DNA of 27,771 bases from positions 1 to 27,771 of the IMG/VR virus record IMGVR_UViG_3300020467_000031. One strand, 5' to 3'. Positions within the stretch are counted from its first letter, which is position 1; every line of letters starts with the position of its first letter. Positions 5,986-15,300 of this stretch are shown here, piece by piece. The DNA comes from a virus. A program made the translations under genes and the position numbers. The notes beneath the pieces are model-generated. The model did not search any database and had not been told where the DNA came from. It worked only from the letters and a program-made list of their open reading frames with translations.

Positions 5986-6856
5986 CAGAACGCATCCAGA
6001 GAGAAGTAGGATAAGCAACTGTAGTGTTTACGTTTACGTTTGTGTTGACGTTCACTGTAGCATTACCACCAACGTTTAAGTTATCAGTAGTTACGTTACC
6101 TGCAACATCCAATCCAGATGTTGTGATACTTGTGTTACCAGCAACGTTCAAACCTGATGTATTTACGTTACCACCAACTCCCATGTTATCAAGAGATACT
6201 GAACCAGAACCAGAGAAGTTACCACCTGCAGTAGCAGCTTTTGAGTCACCAATTCTAGTGTGGTTACCTGTGGATGGAACACCATGAGAGTGTGATGATA
6301 CAGAAATATTACCAGATACGTTTACGTTTGTATTACCTTGGATGTTACCTGAAGAAAGAGAAGAGTTACCTTGAACTTCACCACCTTGCAATGCACCTGA
6401 GACGTTACCTTGAACTTCACCACTTGATAATGATGTGTTACCCTCAACGTTACCAGATATATTACCAGAACCTGAACCTGATCCAGAACCTGAACCTGAG
6501 TTTGTTCTTGGTGACCCTGAGTCATAACCCATGAGTTTCCAAGTTCCACTTGGCGTTACATTACTTGATACTCTACCTGTAGAGTCTGCATAACGTAAGT
6601 TAGAACCTGCTAGAGTTTGACCTGGTTCATATGAGGTATTTCCTGATGCTTGCATCAAGAATCCATATGTTCCTAAGTCACCTGTAGATGAATTAGTATT
6701 CACTGATGCATCTAATGTTAGTGATGCTGTATTAATAGCACTAATTCTTTTATCTGAGTCAACTGTTATAACAGGTATTGCGTTGCTAGAACCGTAATTA
6801 CCTGCTGCAGGGTCAACTGTAACATTAACATTAGCAGCATTTCCGTAAAAAGCCAT
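5981..6856 (-). CDS. tail-fibre-like repeat protein with Gly-Ser linker
   Basis: This 291-residue protein has low-complexity, beta-rich composition and no membrane segment. Residues 10-50 contain AGNYGSSNAIPVITVDSDKR, a module also found in the fibre at 6884-7759. Residues 119-131 are an unbroken Gly-Ser linker. On either side of a short His-bearing stretch (SSHSHGVPSTGNHTRIGD, 187-204) lie Gly-Asn-rich repeats with Val, Ser or Thr (GNVEGN, QGNVSG, VAGNTS, VGGNAT). Such repeats fit trimeric phage fibre shafts. The end AYPTSLWMRSA is a compact aromatic C-terminus. It is expressed from its own late promoter (6881-6888) with a strong AAGGAAGGAG ribosome binding site 12 bases before the ATG. The receptor is unknown. 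Confidence 0.75.
   Translation of the reverse strand: MAFYGNAANVNVTVDPAAGNYGSSNAIPVITVDSDKRISAINTASLTLDASVNTNSSTGDLGTYGFLMQASGNTSYEPGQTLAGSNLRYADSTGRVSSNVTPSGTWKLMGYDSGSPRTNSGSGSGSGSGSGNISGNVEGNTSLSSGEVQGNVSGALQGGEVQGNSSLSSGNIQGNTNVNVSGNISVSSHSHGVPSTGNHTRIGDSKAATAGGNFSGSGSVSLDNMGVGGNVNTSGLNVAGNTSITTSGLDVAGNVTTDNLNVGGNATVNVNTNVNVNTTVAYPTSLWMRSA
6464..6502 (-). repeat. coding Gly-Ser dipeptide repeat
   Basis: This stretch encodes residues 119-131 of the fibre-like protein at 5981-6856, an uninterrupted run of alternating Ser and Gly. It is a likely flexible hinge between the N-terminal domain and the repeat shaft, and a possible slippage site. Confidence 0.7.
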
Positions 6857-6880
6857 TTAGTTCAAATTCTCCTTCCTTGT

Positions 6881-6888
6881 TATTTATA
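6881..6888 (-). promoter_or_regulatory. T4-type late promoter for the gene at 5981-6856
   Basis: The minus strand carries a perfect TATAAATA. Its central TAA is the stop codon of the gene at 6884-7759. The spacer to the ATG is 24 bases and contains AAGGAAGGAG, a strong ribosome binding site. Confidence 0.75.
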
Positions 6889-7759
6889 CTTCTTGAAGTA
6901 CGAACTTGTATTGCTTACCAGTTCTTCTGTTTTTCAAGAATAGATCGTTCTCACCTTCTTCTATAAGGTATGAACCCCATGTGTTGTCAATGCTGTTAGC
7001 ACCTTTTGCCTCGTTTGATAAATCTAAGTCAGAACTGTAGATGTTTGCCCATCTTGTGCCACTAGCACCGAGGTCTCTAGTACCGTTTGCTTCTGGTAAT
7101 ATATTACCAGTTACAGTAATCAGTGCTTGATCAAACACCGCAACTGTTGAACCGTCAGCAGTAACAGTAACTAATCCGTTTGTACCTGTATCAGTACATG
7201 CAACAGATGTGTTCAACTGTTCAATAGTTGTGCTATCAACTGCAGTTGTGCTTGCCGAAGTCACTTGACCTTGAGCATTTACGACTAGAATAGGTATAGC
7301 AGTAGAACTACCATAAGTTCCAGCCGATACACCTGAGTTTGCAAGGTTACTGCTTGCTAATTTCGTACTCAGAGTGGTTGTGCCTGTTACGGTCAGATCA
7401 CCAATGACCCCTGCATTACCATCAACGTCTAAAGTATCAATATGTGCTGTGCCATCTATGAATAAATCTTTCCATTCTTGACTCGAAGAACCTAAGTCAT
7501 ATGCATTATCTGTATTTGGTATAATATTTGAGTTTACGTCTGCACCAAATACAACGTTATCAGAAGCACTATCTCCTAAAGTAAGTGTTCCACCGTTGAA
7601 GGCAGTAGTTCCAGTCACAGTAACGTTACCACCTACATCTAGGTTAGCGAACATATGTACATTATTCAGAAAGGTAGATACACCAACGTGGGAAGATAGA
7701 CCTGCTATTACCTGTTGATTCTTTCCACCGACCTTTGCTAATTCTCTAGCTCTAGACAT
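6884..7759 (-). CDS. tail fibre protein with the RWANIY/TWG C-terminal module
   Basis: This is a 291-residue beta-rich fibre protein. The N-terminal half has repeats such as VGGNVTVTGTTAFNGGTLTLG and a NAYDLGSSSQEWKDLFIDGT block, both common in phage fibres. The middle has AGTYGSSTAIPILVVNAQG, shared with the protein at 5981-6856. The last 80 residues contain TRDLGASGTRWANIYSSDL and, further on, TWGSYLIEEGENDLFL, ending in a KQYKF..QEV segment. This C-terminal module recurs almost intact in the next gene upstream (7794-9665) and is characteristic of marine T4-like fibres, where it is a candidate folding, trimerisation or attachment unit. The gene has its own late promoter (7791-7798). Confidence 0.8.
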   Translation of the reverse strand: MSRARELAKVGGKNQQVIAGLSSHVGVSTFLNNVHMFANLDVGGNVTVTGTTAFNGGTLTLGDSASDNVVFGADVNSNIIPNTDNAYDLGSSSQEWKDLFIDGTAHIDTLDVDGNAGVIGDLTVTGTTTLSTKLASSNLANSGVSAGTYGSSTAIPILVVNAQGQVTSASTTAVDSTTIEQLNTSVACTDTGTNGLVTVTADGSTVAVFDQALITVTGNILPEANGTRDLGASGTRWANIYSSDLDLSNEAKGANSIDNTWGSYLIEEGENDLFLKNRRTGKQYKFVLQEV

Positions 7760-7790
7760 AATGGGTATTTTGTTAAAATCCTATCGTTTG

Positions 7791-7798
7791 TATTTATA
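7791..7798 (-). promoter_or_regulatory. T4-type late promoter for the gene at 6884-7759
   Basis: The minus strand carries a perfect TATAAATA with the stop TAA of the gene at 7794-9665 embedded in it. The ATG follows after 31 bases; AGGA lies about 19 bases before the ATG. Confidence 0.75.
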
Positions 7799-9665
7799 CC
7801 TCAGTGAGGTTTATACTATACTTCTTTCCATTACGATTATTCAATAGGAAGAGCGTATTTTCGCCCTCTTGCATAGTCCAGTCACCCCAAGTTCCGTCCA
7901 CTGAATTTCTCATATCTTTGTTAGAGAAATGCATATCTGCTGTGTATATATTTGCCCACCTAGCAGAGGGACCTCCTAAGTTTCTAGTATTATCAGCATC
8001 GGGAACTGATGACCCTGCCACTGTCAAATCACCAACTGTAACTGAAGGAGTTCCAGTCAATCCTGTGGCATTACCATTGAATGTGGTGGCAGATAAAATA
8101 TTTGTACCAGGATTATAAGTAAGGTTCGTATCTGTACGAACATCCTCATTACCTGTTGCAGTATCTACAAAAGTTAGAAAATGTGTAGCATTTGTAGTGT
8201 TAGTTGCAGTTAGTTTTGTTTTTTCTGATATGACATCTGTCAATGCAGAACCATCAACTGCAGCGAGTGCACCTGTAATTTGACCACCTGGTATATTGGT
8301 CAATGATGCTCCTGAACCACTGAATACAGCAGCAGTAAATGTTCCAGTTGCTGCATTATATAATAACGCACTACCATCTGTTTTAGGAGCAAGATCACCA
8401 GTGGCACCAGTAGCGAACACTGGGAAGCAAGTAGTGTCAGCTGACTCGTCAGCTAAAGTAACAAGAGATGCTGCACCAGCAACACTTCCAGTTACATTAC
8501 CAACAAACCCACCTGTAGCAGTTATAATACCACTCGCATTCACATGAGTTGTTTGTTGGTAGGTGGTGGTAGAAACCCCTAAAGATTTTATATCTCCAAC
8601 AACATCTCCTGTCAATCTACCAGTAAATCCTGAACCGCCAGGTGTGGCAACAAATCCTCCGTCAGCAGTCGCTATACCACTAACATTGATGTTAGTACCA
8701 CTAAAGAATGCCACAGTTGAAATACCTGTAGAATTCAATGACCCACTGAATCCAAAACTTCCTACTGGTGCTATAAAACCTGTGGATGTTGTTATAATAC
8801 CAGTAGCGTTGATTGTTGTTGCTTTCAACTCAGTGACAGTTGAGATACCAGCGTTGAAATCACCTGTCAAATCTCCTGTCACATTACCAGTGACATTACC
8901 CACAACATTACCAGTAACGTTTCCGTTGACAGCTCCTGTATGAGTTCCGTTTGTATTACCTGTTACGTTACCAGTTATGTTACCAACAAACCCCTGTGTT
9001 GCTGTAACAAACCCTGTGGCATTCACATGTTCAAACTGACCCGTTGGGCTGATTGATGCAATACCAGTGGCAGATTGACTCACAGTCAAACCTGCACCAA
9101 CTCTTATTTGACCTATGTTAGTAAGAGTGGTTAGTCCTCTATCATCTTGGAATGTAAGTTTTGCCTCTGCTGTATTGAATATTGATACTATACCTGCCTG
9201 ACCTGCTAGTGGTACAAAGGATAAACCTGCACCAACTTTGAATGTAGTTACACCAACAACTGAGACAAATCCTGAAGGATCCATCACATCATTAGTTGAT
9301 TTGTTTATGAATACTGTTGCTAAACCTATCTGTGCATCGCCAACCTGTTCTTTGATTTGTGTTACTGTAACACCATTACCCTCAAAGTTTAGTTTTGTTA
9401 TTGAACCAGCGAAACCTGAAGGAGTTATATTCTCGTCTAATACAGTTATACCATCAACAGCACCTGATGGTGTAAAGACATCCCATCTTCGAGTACCATC
9501 TGTATTACCAAATAAAATATAATCATTATTAGATGGCAACCCAAGGTTGGGTTCCATGTCTCCCACACCCAAAAACTTAAGGGGATCTGATGTGGTCTGA
9601 TTTCGTGTAGTTGATAATCCAGCAAAACTGGTTACACCAACCTTTCCCGATAAGAGTCTTGGCAT
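7794..9665 (-). CDS. long tail fibre protein with GNVTG repeats and RWANIY/TWG C-terminal module
   Basis: This 623-residue protein is a modular fibre. Residues 40-72 include NDYILFGNTDGTRRWDVFTP. Residues 90-210 show repeated VGAGLSF/VGAGLTV and GI.SI units. Residues 228-270 are a tetra- to hexapeptide repeat based on GNVTG, and residues 270-400 alternate INATGII/INVSGIA/VNASGII with GGFV units in roughly 40-residue periods. The C-terminus (about 545-623) has NTRNLGGPSARWANIYTADM, TWGDWTMQEGENTLFLL and a final KKYSINLTEV, matching the C-terminus of the fibre at 6884-7759. It most likely forms a trimeric shaft with a terminal module for folding or receptor contact. One base separates its start from the stop of the small protein at 9667, so the two are probably translated together. 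Confidence 0.85.
   Translation of the reverse strand: MPRLLSGKVGVTSFAGLSTTRNQTTSDPLKFLGVGDMEPNLGLPSNNDYILFGNTDGTRRWDVFTPSGAVDGITVLDENITPSGFAGSITKLNFEGNGVTVTQIKEQVGDAQIGLATVFINKSTNDVMDPSGFVSVVGVTTFKVGAGLSFVPLAGQAGIVSIFNTAEAKLTFQDDRGLTTLTNIGQIRVGAGLTVSQSATGIASISPTGQFEHVNATGFVTATQGFVGNITGNVTGNTNGTHTGAVNGNVTGNVVGNVTGNVTGDLTGDFNAGISTVTELKATTINATGIITTSTGFIAPVGSFGFSGSLNSTGISTVAFFSGTNINVSGIATADGGFVATPGGSGFTGRLTGDVVGDIKSLGVSTTTYQQTTHVNASGIITATGGFVGNVTGSVAGAASLVTLADESADTTCFPVFATGATGDLAPKTDGSALLYNAATGTFTAAVFSGSGASLTNIPGGQITGALAAVDGSALTDVISEKTKLTATNTTNATHFLTFVDTATGNEDVRTDTNLTYNPGTNILSATTFNGNATGLTGTPSVTVGDLTVAGSSVPDADNTRNLGGPSARWANIYTADMHFSNKDMRNSVDGTWGDWTMQEGENTLFLLNNRNGKKYSINLTEV
8856..8984 (-). repeat. 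tandem coding repeat for GNVTG-type units in fibre shaft
   Basis: The stretch encodes residues 228-270 of the fibre at 7794-9665: about nine copies of a G-N-V/I-T-G-like unit with variants (GNTNG, GAVNG, GNVVG, GDLTG). Repeats are short and imperfect at DNA level, so copy number may vary between related phages. Confidence 0.7.
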
Positions 9666-9666
9666 T

Positions 9667-10005
9667 TTACTTAGCGTTCTCTAATACACTGATGATACCT
9701 TTCATGGTATTATTGACATCACCAGAAATTTTCAATATATCTCCTGTTTCTAATACAAGTCGTCCTTCTATAAAAGACATCGCATCAGAAGCTGGCACTC
9801 CAATGTTTGATACTATCTCAGTATCAACAGAGTCTCTACTATGTGATACAGTAAAGGTTCTTACAGATGAACTACTTCCAACGTTTGATACATTACCATA
9901 AATGATCAACGCTGCAACACCTGGTGGGCATGTGTAAATCCCAACTGCAGAGGTTGTAAGTGTGTGGGTTATAGTCTTGAACCTATTTAAAGGAATTGCA
10001 GCCAT
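9667..10005 (-). CDS. small beta-rich structural protein of the fibre cluster
   Basis: This 112-residue protein begins MAAIPLNRFKTITHTLTTSA and contains GIYTCPPGVAALIIYGNVSN near residues 22-41, a pattern I associate with small conserved structural proteins that sit between fibre genes in marine T4-like phages. It has no repeats and no membrane segment, and the alternating pattern suggests a beta-sandwich. It lies 3 bases after the large fibre gene at 10009-12357 and ends 1 base before the fibre at 7794-9665, so translation is probably coupled. A role as a fibre connector or capping protein is inferred from position only. Confidence 0.7.
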   Translation of the reverse strand: MAAIPLNRFKTITHTLTTSAVGIYTCPPGVAALIIYGNVSNVGSSSSVRTFTVSHSRDSVDTEIVSNIGVPASDAMSFIEGRLVLETGDILKISGDVNNTMKGIISVLENAK

Positions 10006-10008
10006 TGT

Positions 10009-12357
10009 TTATTGTCCTAGTGCTATGATGAGTGGTGTAAGTGTTGCTTGAATACTCTTATTAAATGCATCACCAGTGACAGTACCTGTCTGTTGATTGA
10101 TTGTGAATTGATCACCAACCTTCAGATTTCCTCTCTCATCTGTTGATGTGTAAACTACCTTACCACCTTCCTCAGAAGTTGTTTCATTCTCAGGTATTGT
10201 AGTACCACCTTTTCTTGGTAGTGCTTGCCCGATAGTAAGACCTGCACCTATGTATTCAAAGGTGTAGGAAGAAGCAAGAATCAATGATTGTCTTGCAAAT
10301 GGAACTGTTGAACCTACGCCCACATTAGATGGGAGATTTTGGTCAAGAGTTATAGTAGAAACACCAGCTGTAACTGGGGTCGTACTATTTATAGTAAAAT
10401 AAGATGGTTCTAATGATGCTGTTGCTGTTGCAGTAATACCAGATGAAGGAGCAGCAATCGTAACTGTCGGTGCTGACCTGTACTGGGAACCAGTAGCAAA
10501 CATATTTACAGCAGTTATGCTACCAAAACCACTAACAACTGCCACACCCTCTGCAGTAATACCATCAGGACCTGTAGGTGATCCTATAGTTACTGTTGGT
10601 GGGTTAGAACTTGTATATCCTGAACCAGGATTTCCTACAGTTACCTTACTAACACCGTTGAATAATTCTCCAAGATATAATACCTGTCCTGTATATGGTC
10701 TCTCTACTGTGAGTCCTGAAACCACCACCTGATTATCTTCTGCTACTGCTGCTTGTGCCAATGCTCCTGTCTGAGTAACAGTTCCAACACCTGATGCTAT
10801 AAGACCATAAGTACCGAATGATGCGTTAGAGTTGTTGACATCACACTGACCACCTGATACACAAGTGATAGCAGACTCATCACATATAGTAAAGATAGAA
10901 ACTAACTGAGCATATCCATCATTAGATATAGTAACACCAATACCACCTTGATTATATTGTGTATATGAGTCAACATTCATGGCTTTCAGACCCATGACTG
11001 CGTTTCCGTCAATCTTCATACCAATTGAATCTGGTACAAAGTTTGTACAGTTTCTAACGTAAGGTCCCTGTGTGATGATACCTGCAATTCTTGCACCAGT
11101 ACCAGCATCACCAACATTTATAGTAAATGTATCTGTATCTGCTGCTGTAATTGCAGTGAATATACCTGCTACAGGGTCAGATGCTCTAGGATATGAGTGA
11201 GTTGAAGCATGTGAATCTTGATCACAAGAAAATGCTATACTATTGGTAACAATACCAACTGTATCGCTGACTGTCAATCCATGAGATGACTTAGTAAATG
11301 TAGTAATACCTGTAAGTGGATCGTACGATACATCTGTAGGTGTGACTGATGAACCAGTGTGCCAATTAGGACCTACCTTTATTGCATTAGTTGCACCATA
11401 TCCTGAAGAGAATGTATGTCTATTGACCACACCCTCTGGTGGAAATGCTATAATAGCACCTGTATTTGCAGCACCAACGAAGGACAAGTTCTGAATCAGT
11501 GTTCCGTTAGTAACATGAAATAGATCCTTACCAACATTTGTTGGAACTATTTGTGTATTTCTAAGGTCATCACCATCAATCGTGACATTTCTTGGTATCA
11601 AGACTGGATTATTTTCTGTGTATATACCACCTGCAACTCTAATAACATTACCAGCTACCGCTATACTTGTGGCACCGCCAACGGTTCTCTTAGCAGTTCC
11701 TGGCGATAGTCCATTATTTTCATCATTTCCATTCTCAGTTACAAATATAACATTTGATATTTCTGATCCCTTTGGTTCCCATACAGATTTACCTGATGCA
11801 TCTGCACCCAACACTGAACCTGCAGCACCAACAGTCTTATTACTATCTAATAGTTGGGAGTCAAAATGAACCTGACCACCTTCTGTTTGTAGTAAGTATT
11901 CAGGTATAGTACTACCAATACCTACTCTATTATTTCCTGAATCATAAACAAAATTATCTGCTCCTCCAAACTTACCATCTGCTCCTTTGAATTGTACAGT
12001 CTTTGTACCACCTGCAGCGTTTGTGGTTATATCTGCCTGAGATGTGAATGAAATTCCTGTGCCTGTACTGATAAGAACCTGACCATTTGTACCCTCAGAT
12101 ACATTAGAATCAAAGAGTTTCTTTCTTATAATAGTATCTTTGTTTATATCAAAGTCTTTACCTGGTTGGGTACTACCAATACCCACAGATTCTGCTGCGA
12201 CTATCCCGTCAAAATTTGCAGTCAGTGCAACATCTAATCCGTATTTCGGATCGGTTTTACCAATACCAGTCTTTCTACCATCAGCATCAACGACCAGTGC
12301 GTCATCACCAACTTCAAGACCTTTTTCTACAGCAAATTTTTTATTTACTGATGCCAT
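10009..12357 (-). CDS. large tail fibre or adhesin with beta-helix core
   Basis: This is a 782-residue virion adhesin. Residues 5-60 (KKFAVEKGLEVGDDALVVDA and on) look like the shaft-attachment N-terminus of phage fibres, with VGIGST repeats at 58-63 and 145-150. Residues 200-300 resemble a pectate-lyase-type right-handed beta-helix (NVIFVTENGNDENNG, VIRVAGGIY, NVTIDGDDLRNTQIVPTNV), continued at 440-520. Residues 572-650 hold two GSGY..PTVTI-type repeats. Residues 690-780 contain SSYTFEYIGAG and GGKVVYTSTDERG. The beta-helix and the FEYIG block have counterparts in the giant fibre at 12389-17959, so the two are paralogous in part. A late promoter lies upstream (12383-12390) and AAGGAG 11 bases before the ATG gives a good ribosome binding site. 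Confidence 0.85.
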   Translation of the reverse strand: MASVNKKFAVEKGLEVGDDALVVDADGRKTGIGKTDPKYGLDVALTANFDGIVAAESVGIGSTQPGKDFDINKDTIIRKKLFDSNVSEGTNGQVLISTGTGISFTSQADITTNAAGGTKTVQFKGADGKFGGADNFVYDSGNNRVGIGSTIPEYLLQTEGGQVHFDSQLLDSNKTVGAAGSVLGADASGKSVWEPKGSEISNVIFVTENGNDENNGLSPGTAKRTVGGATSIAVAGNVIRVAGGIYTENNPVLIPRNVTIDGDDLRNTQIVPTNVGKDLFHVTNGTLIQNLSFVGAANTGAIIAFPPEGVVNRHTFSSGYGATNAIKVGPNWHTGSSVTPTDVSYDPLTGITTFTKSSHGLTVSDTVGIVTNSIAFSCDQDSHASTHSYPRASDPVAGIFTAITAADTDTFTINVGDAGTGARIAGIITQGPYVRNCTNFVPDSIGMKIDGNAVMGLKAMNVDSYTQYNQGGIGVTISNDGYAQLVSIFTICDESAITCVSGGQCDVNNSNASFGTYGLIASGVGTVTQTGALAQAAVAEDNQVVVSGLTVERPYTGQVLYLGELFNGVSKVTVGNPGSGYTSSNPPTVTIGSPTGPDGITAEGVAVVSGFGSITAVNMFATGSQYRSAPTVTIAAPSSGITATATASLEPSYFTINSTTPVTAGVSTITLDQNLPSNVGVGSTVPFARQSLILASSYTFEYIGAGLTIGQALPRKGGTTIPENETTSEEGGKVVYTSTDERGNLKVGDQFTINQQTGTVTGDAFNKSIQATLTPLIIALGQ

Positions 12358-12382
12358 CTACTACAATGCTCCTTAGTATGTG

Positions 12383-12390
12383 TATTTATC
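12383..12390 (-). promoter_or_regulatory. T4-type late promoter box for the gene at 10009-12357
   Basis: The minus strand reads GATAAATA, one change from TATAAATA, and its first two bases are the end of the TGA stop of the giant fibre gene. AAGGAG (12374-12369) lies between the box and the ATG, which is 25 bases downstream. Confidence 0.6.
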
Positions 12391-15300
12391 AACTTACTCG
12401 TATAATGTAAGCAATAGCGAAGTATGGTGGTAGGTTCTTATCAGTTCCTGAGACACCCTCTGAACCAGTATTACCTGTTATGGTAACAGTCTCTGTACTG
12501 GTTGTTCCAGTATCACTAAAGTTTGTTCTATCTTCAGGTCCACCACTCTGGTTCTGTTCAGGTCCTGATCCACTTGGGTGTGTTGCTACAGTATGAGTGT
12601 GAGAGTGTGATGCACTTCCACTAAATCCGTGTTGGTGATCTACTAATATTGAATCTTTTGAACCACCCGTGCTACCAGCAGAATAATTTGAACCACGACC
12701 AATTACAAATCTATCCTCTAAGTTTGGAACAGTGATACCGTTGACAACATTTCCTCCGTTAGCAGTATTACATAGCCTCCAATCTGAAGGAACATCTCCA
12801 TCAGTTCCAGACCACATTATAATACCACCCAACGGTATGGCACCACCACCAGTGAAACCACCTGTTGCTGTGACAGATCCTGTAACAGCAACATCACCAC
12901 CAACAGTCAAATCATCAGCAATTGATGCATCATCAGTAGAAACTAAGTGTTCACCTGTGACTGTCTGAGATGCGGTTAGATTTGCTGCATTAGCAGTGGT
13001 TGTAACTGTTAATGTATTTGCAGTAAGTGTTGCTCCTGAGAATGTAAGTGATGAACTATCCTCTAATTCTCCACCTGATCCAGCGATTACAACTCGTCCA
13101 GCAGTAAGATCTTCCACCTTTGCACTGCTTGCTGCAAGAGTACATGTAGTAACACCTGATATGGTTATGTTACCAGTAATAGCAACATTACCAGTTACAT
13201 CAACTACCTTATCATTCTCTGCATTTGTTTTTCCAACAGCTAACTTATCAAAAGCATAGTGTTCCGAGCTTGCCTCGTATGATATAGGTCCGAAACGTTG
13301 CCAAGGATTACTTGCATCTGTTGTCCTGACCCATCCAAGATATCCACCTTTATCGTAAGATGTAGCAAATATAATATTATCTGTACTACTTGAAGGTGTG
13401 TTCTGACTTATACCAAGATAAACTGATTGAGCTTGATCACCAGATCTATTACCCTTCAGTCTTAGATCAATAACTTCCGTATCACCACCACTGGTCAAAC
13501 TATTTGTTACGTCTATATCACTGAAACTTGCTGTAAGAGGTAGTCTATTTTGTGAAGGAGTCTGATCTATTTGAGCAATAGTTGATGTCTCTTCACCAGT
13601 GATAGCGTCAATCTTCTTACGTCCTATAAAGAACTCACCTTTATCATTCAAACCTGTGTAAACAACAGCACCACCATTTACGTTGATAGACTGAGCAAAG
13701 ATCTGATCATCTTCACTTAGAACTCTATCTTGTGTTTGTGGTAATGATGTTGAGTAGTTACCTGGACCAAATCCAAGGTATTCAAATGTATGTCCTGAAG
13801 CACGTATAGTAGAGTTTCTTCTATTTTCTACAGGTACGATTCTTATCTTTCTTACAGCATTGAATCTTACATGTGCTACTGCTTGTGTACCAAAAAGTCC
13901 TCTTATAACTTCTGTGCAGTTTTTATTTGCAATTCTTAGAATCTCCTCATCTATCATTATATAATCACCACGCCTGAACATTGCCTTCTTCTGCAAACCA
14001 ATTGTGGTTGAGGTTGCAGACATAGCAGAGTCAATCACAGTTGTTTGTCCACCATAGATGGGAACATTCTGATTGAATCCCCTCATCGAGATACCTGCAT
14101 CATGTCCATATGCTGTACCTGAAGGTGCGAAAGTAGGTGATGATGATGCACCTATATTCACAGATAGTGATGAACCATATCCTATTCTATCTTCAACAAG
14201 ATGAGTTCCATTGTACTCGTTATTAGCATTATTGATGACAATCATGTCACCACGCCTTAGACCAATATCTTGGTATAATGTGACAGTTGCTATACCACTT
14301 GTAGTATCATGAACAATATTTGTAATTTGTGTAGAGATACCAACATGATATGCAAAACCTCCTGGTGTAGACCAGTCACCAATAGACTGTCCTAAGAATG
14401 TAACTCGTGTTTGCTCGTCAATAGCAGTAATTTTATTAATACCATTGAAAGCTGTAGATCCAATACCAACTGTTTGGACAATATCGTTAATCTTATTATC
14501 AATAGCACCAACTGTAACTTGACAATCAGTACCAGGTGCTATGAAAGGAACGCCTTTGACTGTGAGGACATCATTCACAGCATATCCACTTCCAGCATCA
14601 ACTAAATCTACGCCAGTAATAGTAGCAGCAGCAGACACAGTTATATCTGCAGTTGCACCTTGTCCAGTTCCACCAAGTAAGTTTACACTATAATAAAATT
14701 CAGCACTTCCACTATTAGTACCATAGTTTGATCCACCTGTTACATTTGTAACAGACTCAACACCATTGAGGTTGTGTTGTCTTCCAAGATCAACGCTAAG
14801 ATTTTTTATACTTCCAGATCCTGTTACACTAGCACCTGTAACACCAATACCAATACCTGTGTGTTCAATAAATGAAAATATAGTTTCCTTTGTTATACTC
14901 TTAGATGTATCGTTGGTTTTTACCTGTCCAATCTTATCTCTAAGTGCAAAACTCACTGCTGCGTTAGGATCATCATCGTTATTATCAACACTTACTTCTG
15001 GCTTGAAATCGTTGACATCCTGTGCAAACTTTATTGAATCATCTGTGTATGGTGATACATTAGCAGAGTTCAAATATCCAAGAACTGTTATATCGTAGAT
15101 ACCATCTTGTGCAGACTTTTGGAATCTTTGTACCTTTTCTTGTGCAAATATCTGGAAGTCAGGTCCAAAATCTTTTCTTGTAAAGAATGGATTGAATGTT
15201 CTTCCTGTTCCAACAATAGTTCTATCTACCTGAGTGTATGGTATAGTTGTAATCTTTGTGATTGCACCAGGATCTGTGTTGAGTCCTACTCTGAATGTCT

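Noticed and set aside
8296-8943. Pro-rich plus-strand open frames of 83 and 126 codons opposite the long fibre gene
   Set aside because: They are antisense shadows of the Gly/Thr/Asn/Val-rich repeats (Gly codons read backwards give Pro), with no family resemblance.
8856-8984. Short tandem repeats that might be a CRISPR array
   Set aside because: The repeats are 12-18 bases, coding, imperfect and without unique spacers of constant length; they encode GNVTG units.
10386-10393. Perfect TATAAATA on the minus strand inside the 782-residue fibre gene
   Set aside because: It lies within coding sequence, with no gene start soon after. AT-rich coding sequence produces such matches by chance.
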